64,000 nucleotides of DNA from Prevotella sp. ne3005 (GTDB taxonomy: Bacteria; Bacteroidota; Bacteroidia; Bacteroidales; Bacteroidaceae). Position numbers and translations under genes: made by a program. Position 1 is the stretch's first letter. Every line of letters begins with the position of its first letter. The stretch covers positions 186,001 through 250,000 of the forward strand of contig NZ_FOCK01000002.1 in NCBI RefSeq assembly GCF_900110085.1, read 5' to 3'. The notes beneath the pieces were generated by a model. The model did no database searches, had not been told where the DNA came from, and saw only the letters and a list, made by a program, of their open reading frames with translations. Below, one piece after another: positions 8,870 through 17,761 of the stretch.

Positions 8870-10636
8870 ATGAGACATCTTTTTATCATATTTATCACCA
8901 TGATAATAACCGCTCTTCCAGCTTCAGGCAAGGGTAACAAAACCATACGCCTGAAAGTGATTGAGACAAGCGACGTTCATGGGCATTTCTTCCCTTGGGA
9001 TTTTATGGAAGGTCGTCCCATCAAAGGAACCCTTGTTCGAGCAAACAGCTATATCACCCGCCAACGCGAGGCTTATGGCAATGATCATCTGCTACTCATC
9101 GACAATGGAGACATTTTGCAAGGTCAGCCCTGTGTCTATTGGTCGAATTACGTGATGCCAGAGGATGAGAACCTAGCTGCACAGGTCATCAACTATATGA
9201 AGTATGACGCTGAAACGGTGGGGAACCACGACATTGAGCCTGGCCATAAGGTCTACGACAAATGGATTCGTGAGGTACGTTGTCCGCTGTTAGGCGCCAA
9301 TATCGTCAAAGAAGAATATAAGAACGGTGAAGCTAATCCCAAAAACGTTTATAGCGGTTTGCACCCTTACTCCGTCCATTATATAGAAGGTGCGAAGATT
9401 GTTGTCCTCGGCATGATCACGCCCGCCATTCCTAACTGGCTTAATAGGTCCATATGGAAAGGTATCGAGTTCGAAGAGATGGTCAGCTGCGCTAAGAAAT
9501 GGGTGAAGTACATTCAGGAAAACGAAAAGCCTGATCTGCTCTTCGGTCTTTTCCACTCAGGATTAAATGGTGGAATTAAGACTGCAGACTATGAGGAGGA
9601 TGCTACCGAGTCCGTTGCGAAGGAGGTTCCAGGCTTCGACATCATTTTCTTTGGTCATGACCACATGATCCACAATCAGTGGGTCACCAACAATGCTGGT
9701 GGACAGGTTCTCTGCATCGATCCCAGTTGCTATGTCCGCAACATTGCCGAGGCAGAGATTACCCTCAGATACAAAAAAGGCAAGCTTGTCGGCAAGGATA
9801 TCAAGGGGACCATTGTCAATGTTGACAATGAGCCCATCGACGAACAGATGCTCAATCATTTCCAGCCCAAAATTGATGAAGTGAAAGCTTATGTCAGTCG
9901 TAAGATTGGCCGCTTTGAGCATTCCGTTTACTCCAGCGATGGGTTCTTCGGGAACTCAGCCTTCACCGACCTCATCCACAACCTGCAACTCCAGATTTCT
10001 GGTGCTGACATTTCGTTCAACGCCCCACTGGCGTTCAATAATGTCATTAAGGCTGGAGAAGTCACACAGGCCGATATGTTCAAACTCTACCGTTTCGAAA
10101 ACCTCATGTTTGTTCTACGTATGACAGGTGAAGAGATCCGCAAGCATCTCGAATTTTCCTACGACATGTGGACCAACACCATGACTTCACCTGAAGATCA
10201 CGCCTTATTACTCAACGACGAATCGAAAGACGATCAGCAGCGTACAGGATTCATGAACTATACCTTCAATTTCGATTCTGCAGCAGGTATCGACTATGAA
10301 GTAGATCTTACCAAACCTAATGGTCAGAAGGTGCACATCCTGAAGATGTCCAACGGACAGCCTTTCGATGAGAAGAAATGGTATAAGGTGGTCATGAACA
10401 GTTATCGTGCCAATGGTGGCGGAGAGTTGCTTACCCGTGGTGCGGGCATTCCTCAGGACTCCCTTGAGAGTCGTGTAATCTTCCATACAGAGATGGATCA
10501 GCGCCACTATCTTACGGAAGAGATTCATAAGATGGGAAGCATCGATCCACAACCCAACCACAACTGGCGCTTCATTCCTGAGGAATGGGCCAAGCCTGCC
10601 CTTGCCCGAGACCGCAAGCAATTATTTGGAAAATGA
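8870..10636 (+). CDS. Secreted 5'-nucleotidase / 2',3'-cyclic phosphodiesterase family metallophosphatase
   Basis: 588 residues. A signal peptide (residues 1-20, FIIFITMIITALPASG) sends it to the periplasm. The calcineurin-like domain has the metal-binding series SDVHGHF, DNGDILQG, GNHDIEPG and FGHDHMIHN. A C-terminal 5'-nucleotidase domain binds the nucleoside (region about residues 330-540, with the FRFENLMFVLRMTGEEI and YRANGGGE elements). The family hydrolyses nucleotides, 2',3'-cyclic nucleotides or UDP-sugars. The stop overlaps the start of the downstream NudC-type gene (ATGA), so the two proteins are translationally coupled and may share a nucleotide-salvage role. Confidence 0.92.
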   Translation: MRHLFIIFITMIITALPASGKGNKTIRLKVIETSDVHGHFFPWDFMEGRPIKGTLVRANSYITRQREAYGNDHLLLIDNGDILQGQPCVYWSNYVMPEDENLAAQVINYMKYDAETVGNHDIEPGHKVYDKWIREVRCPLLGANIVKEEYKNGEANPKNVYSGLHPYSVHYIEGAKIVVLGMITPAIPNWLNRSIWKGIEFEEMVSCAKKWVKYIQENEKPDLLFGLFHSGLNGGIKTADYEEDATESVAKEVPGFDIIFFGHDHMIHNQWVTNNAGGQVLCIDPSCYVRNIAEAEITLRYKKGKLVGKDIKGTIVNVDNEPIDEQMLNHFQPKIDEVKAYVSRKIGRFEHSVYSSDGFFGNSAFTDLIHNLQLQISGADISFNAPLAFNNVIKAGEVTQADMFKLYRFENLMFVLRMTGEEIRKHLEFSYDMWTNTMTSPEDHALLLNDESKDDQQRTGFMNYTFNFDSAAGIDYEVDLTKPNGQKVHILKMSNGQPFDEKKWYKVVMNSYRANGGGELLTRGAGIPQDSLESRVIFHTEMDQRHYLTEEIHKMGSIDPQPNHNWRFIPEEWAKPALARDRKQLFGK

Positions 10637-11406
10637 AGACTTATTATTTCGTATTCTGCAAAGAAGACCTGCTATTAGAGCGTACCGCTGACGGCATCTA
10701 CACCATACCCCTTCAGGAAGAGCCTCCCACGGAAGTTAAGCCTTGGACTCACCAGATGAACATCACCCCGATGCATGATGGCATCCCCGTCATCACCTAC
10801 AGCATTGATGCCCCTGTCGTCGGACATGAGCGCTTTGAGATGTGCGGACTGCGTCAAAGCTATTACAAACTCTCACGCGCCCTCTACCTCAAGGCTGGCA
10901 AGTGCCAAGAATTGCTCTATTGGGACCACAACACCAAGTTCTGTGGCATCTGCGGCGCCCCCATGCGCATGGATACAGACATCTCCAAGAAATGCACCCA
11001 GTGTGGCAAAGAGATATGGCCCCAACTTGCCACCGCTGTCATCGTACTCATCCATAAGGGTGACGAGGTGCTGCTGGTACGCGCCAAGAACTTCAAACGC
11101 GACTTCTTCGGCCTTGTGGCAGGTTTTGTGGAAACTGGTGAGACACTTGAGGAAGCCGTAGCCCGTGAGGCGCTCGAAGAAACGGGTGTCACCATCACCA
11201 ATATCCGCTATTTCGCCTCTCAGCCCTGGCCCTACCCCTGTGGCCTTATGGTGGGCTTCAATGCCGACTATGTTTCTGGCGAGATTCATCTCCAAAAGAG
11301 CGAGATTGCCAAGGGAGGCTGGTTTCGCAAGGACAACCTCCCCAACATCCCCGAGAAGCTCTCCATTGCCCGCATGCTCCTCGATGCTTGGCTTGAAGAA
11401 GAATAA
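10633..11406 (+). CDS. nudC: NADH pyrophosphatase / NAD-cap hydrolase family Nudix protein
   Basis: 257 residues. The start at 10633 (MKTYYFVF) overlaps the upstream stop by four bases and is preferred over a longer frame inside the nucleotidase gene. A zinc ribbon (FCGICGAP ... KCTQCGKE) is followed by the Nudix box GFVETGETLEEAVAREALEE and the NudC signature SQPWPYP. NudC-type enzymes cleave NADH to NMNH and AMP and remove NAD caps from RNA. Cytoplasmic. All catalytic glutamates of the Nudix box are present. Confidence 0.93.
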   Translation: MKTYYFVFCKEDLLLERTADGIYTIPLQEEPPTEVKPWTHQMNITPMHDGIPVITYSIDAPVVGHERFEMCGLRQSYYKLSRALYLKAGKCQELLYWDHNTKFCGICGAPMRMDTDISKKCTQCGKEIWPQLATAVIVLIHKGDEVLLVRAKNFKRDFFGLVAGFVETGETLEEAVAREALEETGVTITNIRYFASQPWPYPCGLMVGFNADYVSGEIHLQKSEIAKGGWFRKDNLPNIPEKLSIARMLLDAWLEEE

Positions 11407-11431
11407 TACTTATCGATAAAATTAAGTAACA

Positions 11432-12355
11432 TTGAAGAGGCTCTGTCATTACATATCTGAGTACATGGGCATACTGGTGTTGGTGGCTGCTTTACTAGCT
11501 CTGGCATTTCCCGATGTACTGAAAGAGATTCGTCCAACGGTAATCAATTACTTGCTGGGAGTGGTCATGTTTGGTATGGGTTTAACCCTTAACCTCCAAG
11601 ATTTCAAGATTGTGTTCAGTCGTCCTAAGGATATTCTTATTGGCTGTCTGGCACAATTCACCATTATGCCTTTATTGGCTTGGTCACTAGCCCGAATCTT
11701 CTCACTCGATGAGGCACTGGCTCTAGGTGTAGTGCTGGTAGGCTGTTGCCCTGGTGGCACAGCTTCCAATGTAATAACCTATCTGGCAAAAGGCGATTTA
11801 GCCCTATCTGTTGGAATGACTGGTGTTTCTACCCTACTCGCCCCGTTCCTGACGCCTCTGCTGACATGGGCTTTGGCAGGAAAAAGCATCAATGTGGATG
11901 TTGCCAGCATGTTCCTGAGTATTCTCTGGGTGGTGATCCTACCTATCATCATGGGGCTCATCGTAAAGGGGCTTTGGCCTAAGTTTACTGAAAAAGCAAC
12001 CGATTATCTGCCAGCCTTTTCTTCAATAGCCATTGCACTGATTGTTGCCATCATCATCGGAGCCAATGCCGACAAATTAATAGCAGGTGGATTCATCATC
12101 GTTTTGGTAGTCATTCTACACAACATCTTTGGCCTGAGTCTTGGTTATCTTATCGGACGGACGCTTAGATTGTCTGAGCCCAAGAAGAGAGCCATATCCA
12201 TCGAGGTCGGCATGCAGAACTCAGGGTTGGCCAGCAGTTTGGCAACCATCCATTTTGCGGTTTATCCTTTGGCCACCATCCCTGGAGCCATCTTCAGCGT
12301 ATGGCACAATCTCTCTGGAGCGGCTGTGGCTTATCTCTATAAGAAGATATCGTAG
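11432..12355 (+). CDS. Bile acid:sodium symporter (SBF) family transporter
   Basis: 307 residues, about nine to ten hydrophobic helices. Family landmarks include the GVVMFGMGLTL helix, VGCCPGGTASNVITYLAKGDLALSV and EVGMQNSGLASSLA near the end. SBF proteins move organic anions such as bile acids, pantoate or 2-oxo acids with sodium. The only start giving a full first helix is TTG at 11432 (KRLCHYISEYMG...); ATG at 11465 is an alternative. It follows nudC by 25 bases and probably shares its transcript. Its 3' end overlaps the convergent phosphoethanolamine transferase by 19 bases. Substrate unknown. Confidence 0.88.
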   Translation: MKRLCHYISEYMGILVLVAALLALAFPDVLKEIRPTVINYLLGVVMFGMGLTLNLQDFKIVFSRPKDILIGCLAQFTIMPLLAWSLARIFSLDEALALGVVLVGCCPGGTASNVITYLAKGDLALSVGMTGVSTLLAPFLTPLLTWALAGKSINVDVASMFLSILWVVILPIIMGLIVKGLWPKFTEKATDYLPAFSSIAIALIVAIIIGANADKLIAGGFIIVLVVILHNIFGLSLGYLIGRTLRLSEPKKRAISIEVGMQNSGLASSLATIHFAVYPLATIPGAIFSVWHNLSGAAVAYLYKKIS

Positions 12356-13917
12356 TCTTTGTTGTAAGCCGGCGACTGTATGGACAGCAGGTTTAGCACG
12401 GAATGGAAGATGTAATGCTGCTCAAGAACTGCGGGCAGTTCACCTTCCTGGGCATCCTGTTTGCCAGATGTGGGTTTGTAGTTTCTGAATCCTTCTGAGG
12501 TCCATACGAGGAAAGGTATTTCATATTGTACCTTGGGTGCCAATTTCATCGGAAGTCCATGCATAAACACCTTGTTCTCGCCGAGAGACTCACCATGGTC
12601 GGAAATAAATATCATAGCACTCTTCCAATCCGTCATAGAGCGCAGGGTATTGATAAGCCCATTCAGCAGGAAGTCGGTGTAACGTATGGTGTTGTCGTAG
12701 GCATTAACCAAGCGCTCAACGTTCTTTTCACCTTCCTCTACGTTTTCTGCCACAGGCTTATACACCTCAAACTCCTTAGGATATTTTTCGGCATAATTAG
12801 GCCCATGACTTGTTCTGGTATGTAATACAATCAGCACCTTGTTCTTTTGACTTGATTCTATACGCTCACGGAGTCCTGCAAATAGAAGGCCATCATAGGC
12901 TTTGTCCACGTCTGGATATTTCTTGGCAAGGTCTTTCTCATTGAGGTATTCATCAATATGTATAGGTGGTTCTCCCCAGTTATAGGTGCGCCACGACACG
13001 TCAACCCCGGTTCTGAAAGCATAGTTAGGCAACAACTCATACAAGTCGCCACTTTCCTGGGGTTCAAGAATGGCTTTGACACCTGCTGTGGTGTAAGTTC
13101 CGCACGAGACAGCCTGATACACCTTCAGCTCTGGTTGTTTCGACAATAGCGGATTGGTGTCACGCTGATAGCCGTAGAGCTGGAAATTAGCTTTTCGTGC
13201 CGACTCTCCGATGACGAGTACAACCACGGTTTTCTCGTTGTCTGTAATCCTGCCATCGGGCAACTTGATTTCCTCTGCCTGTTTGGCAAGGTTCATGCTC
13301 GTCACACGAATCGTATTCACCAGATATGACCAAGGCTGCAATAATCCGCCCAATTCGGTATCATGCTGACCTATCCACAGCACCTGGTTGATATTGGCCA
13401 ATAATACGGCCAAGATAATAGCCAGAGAGCTTCCACAATAGACTGCCATTTTCTTCGCCTTACCGAAAACCACAGGCTGCAATAGGCAATACAAGGCAGG
13501 AAGCACGCACAAGGCAATGATGAAAAGCCACAACGACCAACTAAAGAATCCTGAAGCTTCCGAGTATCTGGTATTGAATACGTTCTTAATGGTCACCTCA
13601 TCTATGATGACACTATAGGTCAGGATGAAATAAACAGCCGTCGCATTGATGACAGAAAGGATGGCAAGGAGGATACGCCCACCCTTCCTCAACAAGAACA
13701 TCACAAGATAAGTCATCATGAAGTTGACCACTAACATGATAACAACCAGCGATGCCATCAGGAATATCTTGCCACCTAAATTTTCATTCGTATTGTTGAT
13801 GACATAATCAAAGAATGGTATGTTGTATAACAACAATGTTGCTATGCTGACAATACATGAAAAAGCAAAAAGCGAAATGGGCTTGCGTAATAGTTTCATC
13901 ATATTATGTAATCTCAT
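12337..13917 (-). CDS. Lipid A phosphoethanolamine transferase family protein (EptA-like)
   Basis: 526 residues. About five N-terminal membrane helices (to about residue 190) are followed by a periplasmic sulfatase-fold domain. Motifs: VIGESARKANF (metal ligand Glu), CGTYTTAGVK (predicted nucleophile Thr), HTRTSHGPNY and SDHGESLGE (zinc ligands). EptA transfers phosphoethanolamine from phosphatidylethanolamine to lipid A. The start overlaps the stop of the PAP2 phosphatase by 4 bases. That pairing fits removal of a lipid A phosphate followed by phosphoethanolamine addition, as in Helicobacter LpxE-EptA; this last point is inference. Confidence 0.88.
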   Translation of the reverse strand: MRLHNMMKLLRKPISLFAFSCIVSIATLLLYNIPFFDYVINNTNENLGGKIFLMASLVVIMLVVNFMMTYLVMFLLRKGGRILLAILSVINATAVYFILTYSVIIDEVTIKNVFNTRYSEASGFFSWSLWLFIIALCVLPALYCLLQPVVFGKAKKMAVYCGSSLAIILAVLLANINQVLWIGQHDTELGGLLQPWSYLVNTIRVTSMNLAKQAEEIKLPDGRITDNEKTVVVLVIGESARKANFQLYGYQRDTNPLLSKQPELKVYQAVSCGTYTTAGVKAILEPQESGDLYELLPNYAFRTGVDVSWRTYNWGEPPIHIDEYLNEKDLAKKYPDVDKAYDGLLFAGLRERIESSQKNKVLIVLHTRTSHGPNYAEKYPKEFEVYKPVAENVEEGEKNVERLVNAYDNTIRYTDFLLNGLINTLRSMTDWKSAMIFISDHGESLGENKVFMHGLPMKLAPKVQYEIPFLVWTSEGFRNYKPTSGKQDAQEGELPAVLEQHYIFHSVLNLLSIQSPAYNKDYDIFL

Positions 13918-14585
13918 TCATTTTTGAGTTTCAGGATTCTGTTCCTACCAAAATAGAAAACCACGAACGGGATGATAAAGCCTATCATGCTGCCCACACA
14001 GACATCCGACAAGAAATGCTGGGAAAGGTAGATACGCGAGTAGCCGCCCAATGCAGCAAGTGCCAGCAGCAACAATGTCGCCAACTGAAACACCATCCAT
14101 GAACGACAATTATCCTGCTTAGCCCTTTGATAATACCAGTAACCCAGAACAACGCAACAGGTAAAAAACATGAAGAATGTAGAGGTATGTCCGGATGGGA
14201 AAGAATTGCTATGATGCAAACTGACGCCGTCAACCAAAGGCAATACCAGATCAGGATAATTCTCAAACACGATGATGGGTCGTGGGGCATGGAAAAGGTG
14301 TTTTAATATCTGTATGATTACAGCGCCAGACAACTCGCACACAAGATAGAAGAGCGTGAATTCTTTCCTCTTCCAAATCAAAGGAAGCAGCGCCAACAGA
14401 TAGAATGGCCACTCCGCCAACATGGAATAATATTTCAAGAACGTATCACAAAACTCTGTATGACAAGAATTTAGCATCAGGTGGAGTTCCACCTTGGGAT
14501 ATGCAAACAGCAATCCTAATACAATCATAAGCAGTACGAGATATGCTATGATATAAACTGAAAGTCCTTTCAACATCTGTTTCAT
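13914..14585 (-). CDS. PAP2-family lipid phosphatase (LpxE/LpxF-like candidate)
   Basis: 223 residues, six predicted membrane helices. The three phosphatase motifs are complete: KHLFHAPRP, PSGHTS and SRIYLSQHFLSDV. The start at 14585 is supported by a promoter box ending five bases upstream; a second Met three codons later (14576) would leave a slightly longer leader. A longer upstream frame runs through the promoter and is rejected. Members dephosphorylate lipid A, undecaprenyl pyrophosphate or phosphatidylglycerol phosphate. Co-translation with the EptA-like gene favours lipid A, but undecaprenyl pyrophosphate is possible. Confidence 0.82.
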   Translation of the reverse strand: MKQMLKGLSVYIIAYLVLLMIVLGLLFAYPKVELHLMLNSCHTEFCDTFLKYYSMLAEWPFYLLALLPLIWKRKEFTLFYLVCELSGAVIIQILKHLFHAPRPIIVFENYPDLVLPLVDGVSLHHSNSFPSGHTSTFFMFFTCCVVLGYWYYQRAKQDNCRSWMVFQLATLLLLALAALGGYSRIYLSQHFLSDVCVGSMIGFIIPFVVFYFGRNRILKLKNE

Positions 14586-14589
14586 GCTG

Positions 14590-14621
14590 CAAAGATAGTG
14601 CTTATTGGGCGAATAACCAAA
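14590..14621 (-). promoter_or_regulatory. Promoter of the PAP2-eptA operon
   Basis: Minus strand -7 box TATCTTTG (14590-14597) and -33 TTTG (14618-14621), 20-bp spacer. The -7 box lies five bases before the chosen start, implying a near-leaderless mRNA. Confidence 0.75.
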
Positions 14622-14693
14622 TTTGTAGCCCATAATCATGAGAAATAATGTTAATATTGGCCACAAAGTTAGCCATAATCGCTCTCTTTTCAT

Positions 14694-14701
14694 TAACTTT
14701 G
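14694..14701 (+). promoter_or_regulatory. -7 box upstream of the GNAT gene
   Basis: TAACTTTG followed by CA, 38 bases upstream of the ATG. No TTTG -33 box seen at the expected distance. Confidence 0.6.
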
Positions 14702-14739
14702 CAAACCATTCAGACAATTAACTATAGCATAACAAGTAT

Positions 14740-15204
14740 ATGGCAATAAGAAGAGCAAACAAAAACGACATTAGGCGTATCATAGAATTACTGCATCAGG
14801 TAGACATGGTTCATCACGTCATCCGCCCAGACCTTTTCAAGCCCAACACCACCAAGTATAATGAGCAAGAGCTGGAAGCCCTCTTAGGCGACGACTCCAA
14901 GCCTGTATTCGTCTTCGAAGACGGAGAAGTGCTGGGTCATGCATTTTGTTTGATAACAGAGGTCAGGGATGACAAACTGCTTCAGGACATCAAGACGCTC
15001 TACATTGATGACATCTGCGTGGATGAAAAAGCGCGTGGCCACCACGTGGGAAAAGCATTATACGAACATGTGCGCGATTATGCCAAGTCGATAGGCTGCA
15101 ACAACATCACCCTTAACGTCTGGGAGGGGAACAACAGTGCCATATCTTTTTACAAAAACATGGGCATGAAAGTTCAGAAAACCACCATGGAAATAAAACT
15201 GTGA
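14740..15204 (+). CDS. GNAT family N-acetyltransferase
   Basis: 154 residues, single GNAT domain. The acetyl-CoA pyrophosphate-binding region appears as DDICVDEKARGHHVGKALYEHV (about residues 89-110), followed by NITLNVWEGNNSAISFYKNMGMK, the typical C-terminal GNAT fold. Acceptor substrate unknown (could be an amine, a ribosomal protein or a small molecule). Single gene. Its last codons overlap the left copy of a 28-bp inverted repeat that bounds the next three-gene cassette. Confidence 0.9.
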   Translation: MAIRRANKNDIRRIIELLHQVDMVHHVIRPDLFKPNTTKYNEQELEALLGDDSKPVFVFEDGEVLGHAFCLITEVRDDKLLQDIKTLYIDDICVDEKARGHHVGKALYEHVRDYAKSIGCNNITLNVWEGNNSAISFYKNMGMKVQKTTMEIKL

Positions 15205-15222
15205 TATTGTGAACTGTGATAA
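15195..15222 (+). repeat. Left copy of 28-bp inverted repeat bounding the primase cassette
   Basis: 28 bases beginning AAAACTGTGATATTGTGA. The reverse complement of 19222-19249 is identical except for one base (27/28). The unit is itself built from TGTGA steps. It spans the stop codon of the GNAT gene. A related direct copy is at 19361. Confidence 0.85.
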
Positions 15223-15265
15223 AGGGATGAGAGGGAGACGCATGCGCCTCCCCCTCTCTCTTCTG

Positions 15266-17524
15266 CTAAGCCGTCTTTGCATGTTTAGCCAGATACAACT
15301 CCGTCTTGCGGTAGACTCCTGTTAGCGGGTCCTGCTGGATATAGCCTCGGCTCTCCCATGTCCAGAGCATCTTATAGGGATCGTGGTCCTTCTTGCCCTG
15401 CTTCAGGCGCACCGACTCTGCATCAACATTGGAAAACTCCGTGGGCAGCATGTCGAGCATGTTTCTGGGGCCTCGGCTTGAACCTACTACCTCGCCAGCC
15501 AACTGCTTGCGCATCTCCTCGCCGAAAAACTCCATCTTGCACCACATGTCGTAGCGGAAAGCCCAGAGGGCAAAGTCCTCAATCTCCTTACTCCAACGGC
15601 CTTCAGCCACATAGAGCACCATAGCGCGCAACCAAGCGACAACTACGGCGCGATGGCTGGTATCCTCGTAGGCCTCATCGTCACACAAACGGGCTGTATC
15701 TACAGCCTCATCGTTCAAGCGTTCTATCAGCTGCTGTGCCTTCTTCAGGTCATAGTTGCCCTTGGCGGCATTCAGACGGTCGATGTAAGGCTTCAGCTTC
15801 GCCATGAACTTCTCATCGTAGAACCCATGCTTGGGTATCTTTCCATCGTTCGTGGGGATGATGGTAGAGAACGAGAGGCGATTGAACGAGCCATCGACAA
15901 GCATCGGTTCATAGAATTTCTGAGCACGATTGATGGTGCTTGAGGCATTCCAGTTCCAGTGCAATCGGAATCGGGCAGTGACCGACTTCTCTCCTACTCG
16001 CTCCTGACCAAACCAGTCGCAGTCGAAAGCTGTCTGGATGATGTTACGCAATCGCATCTTATCCCGTGAGGGGTCGAGCTGATTGAAAAGCTCCACCTCG
16101 TTGAGCAGTGAGTAGATGAAGTGCCCATTGGCATCCTTCCCTTTCTGTGCAAGGGCAGCAGTGGTGATGTCAGACATCAGTTCCTGCACAATCAGGTCGT
16201 CAGGACGGTCAGGCGACTGCTTGTTGGCTCCCTTCTTGGCAATCTCATCCTTATACTCCTGCTCACGCTGACGGTTCACGGCATCACGCTCTGCAATATC
16301 CTTCATGATGCATTCACAGACACGAGGAATACAAGCCTTACCCGTTGATGTCTTGGCCATCGTGTGGTGCATGAAGGTGGCCTCACGATAAGTGTTGTCG
16401 GCATAGAGGAAATGCACATCATAGAGATGTGCCCCCAATGGGGGAAACACGCCCAAGGCAATTGAAGGCCAGAGATTCTCGGGCTCCTTGCTCACCAGCA
16501 GTCTGATGAGCTTGGGCAGCTTCTCAGGCAACTGAGGAGGCAGAGACCCCATCACATCCTTCACAGGAGTCTTGGGCTTTACCTCAGCCATACTCTCTGC
16601 ATAGATACGGCGCAGAGCCTGAGTCATAGGTGCATTGGTCTTGGTGTACTGCTCGTAGAAATCGGCCACCAGTCGCTGGCAATCCGATTCCTGTGAGTAG
16701 TTGGGCATACGGTCTTTCAAAACCTGCATCAGTTCGGACTGGGTCATCAGTCGGCAGATGCCAACGGAGAGCACAGCCACCAGCGAGTTGTGCCAGTTGT
16801 AGACACCCACCACATCGATACTCTCTGGCTTCAGGCCTGCCTCTTTCAGGCAGAGGTCGAAGATGCGCAGATTGCGGGCATGCTGCTCGGGAGTGATGGT
16901 TGCCAGCGGGGTCTTTTCCGATGCCTGAACGGCTTCCTTCTTTGGCTCCACTACCTTCACCTCACGATCCTTCAGCAGCTCCTCTTCATCAAGATAAAGA
17001 AGGTACGCGCGAGGCACGAGGTAAGAACAGCGTGCATAGTCCTTCACAGAACCATCATAGTTCTCATCGCCCAGCTGCTCCGACATCCATTTCTGAGCCT
17101 CTGCCAGAGTCATGCCGGCAGGCATCTCGAAAATGAGTCGCAGGCCCTCGGTAGAAGGTGTCTCGTGGGCCATGACGATGCCCAGTTCACTGATTCGGTC
17201 TTCTATCATCGAATGATAGTAGCCGCGAGGATTCTCGATGTGGTCGATGTCATACATCGAGAGCCCAGAGGGAATGGCTTCTGCATTCTTGCGTTCACCA
17301 TTCTTAAAGATGGCGTGAGGAGTAAGTACCGGAAGTAACTTCTTCTGAGCCTTCTTGTAGTCTTCAAACTCGGTGCGTGTCATCTCGCCCTGCTTCACCT
17401 TCTGGAGTGCCTGGGCAATACGGTCGCACACATTCTTGGTTGTAGCTGAATCGAGTGCTTCGTTCAGCAGAGTGGAAGTGCAAGTCTGAACCTTGCTGAA
17501 GTTGTTGGTTGAATAACCTGTCAT
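15266..17524 (-). CDS. VirE/BT4734-type primase-helicase-like protein
   Basis: 752 residues. The N-terminal third resembles the BT4734/BF3469 (VirE N-terminal) domain: SMYDIDHIENPRGYY carries a D-x-D pair like archaeo-eukaryotic primases, then STEGLRLIFEMP and DGSVKDYARCSYLVP. The C-terminal half (from about residue 330) resembles the DUF3987 ATPase-like domain, with MAKTSTGKAC as a possible Walker A and YSLLNEVELF where a Walker B would be. Such proteins are common on Bacteroidota chromosomes and mobile elements; their role is not established. It is the last gene of a minus-strand cassette bounded by inverted repeats and has its own putative promoter. Confidence 0.75.
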   Translation of the reverse strand: MTGYSTNNFSKVQTCTSTLLNEALDSATTKNVCDRIAQALQKVKQGEMTRTEFEDYKKAQKKLLPVLTPHAIFKNGERKNAEAIPSGLSMYDIDHIENPRGYYHSMIEDRISELGIVMAHETPSTEGLRLIFEMPAGMTLAEAQKWMSEQLGDENYDGSVKDYARCSYLVPRAYLLYLDEEELLKDREVKVVEPKKEAVQASEKTPLATITPEQHARNLRIFDLCLKEAGLKPESIDVVGVYNWHNSLVAVLSVGICRLMTQSELMQVLKDRMPNYSQESDCQRLVADFYEQYTKTNAPMTQALRRIYAESMAEVKPKTPVKDVMGSLPPQLPEKLPKLIRLLVSKEPENLWPSIALGVFPPLGAHLYDVHFLYADNTYREATFMHHTMAKTSTGKACIPRVCECIMKDIAERDAVNRQREQEYKDEIAKKGANKQSPDRPDDLIVQELMSDITTAALAQKGKDANGHFIYSLLNEVELFNQLDPSRDKMRLRNIIQTAFDCDWFGQERVGEKSVTARFRLHWNWNASSTINRAQKFYEPMLVDGSFNRLSFSTIIPTNDGKIPKHGFYDEKFMAKLKPYIDRLNAAKGNYDLKKAQQLIERLNDEAVDTARLCDDEAYEDTSHRAVVVAWLRAMVLYVAEGRWSKEIEDFALWAFRYDMWCKMEFFGEEMRKQLAGEVVGSSRGPRNMLDMLPTEFSNVDAESVRLKQGKKDHDPYKMLWTWESRGYIQQDPLTGVYRKTELYLAKHAKTA

Positions 17525-17634
17525 TGTTTTTTGAATTTAGTAATTAAACTTAATGTTAACCGGCTTCTGTAACCTACGGCCGCTTGGCGACATCAGCTGG
17601 TGCCTCGAAGCTCCTTTGGCCTCGAAAACCACTA

Positions 17635-17666
17635 CAAAATTACTAAATTTTCCAAGGGAATGCAAG
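17635..17666 (-). promoter_or_regulatory. Putative promoter of the primase-like gene
   Basis: Minus strand -7 TAATTTTG (17635-17642) and near-consensus -33 CTTG (17663-17666) with a 20-bp spacer, about 110 bases upstream of the start. The leader includes a GC-rich segment (17575-17625) with two CGAGGC copies, which may fold. Confidence 0.5.
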
Positions 17667-17701
17667 CTTTTTTTGATATAATCGGGGGCTGTTGGGAGTC
17701 A

Positions 17702-17749
17702 GCCGAACGAATGGATAATATTCGGCCGAACGAGCCGAATGGAGCCGAA
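17702..17749. repeat. Iteron-like cluster of four GCCGAA sites
   Basis: GCCGAA begins at 17702, 17725, 17734 and 17744; the second lies in a perfect 10-bp palindrome TTCGGCCGAA (17721-17730). The cluster is upstream of the primase-like gene promoter and just after the stop of the preceding gene. It could be a protein-binding array; function unknown. Confidence 0.5.
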
Positions 17750-17761
17750 TAGACTGAGGGG

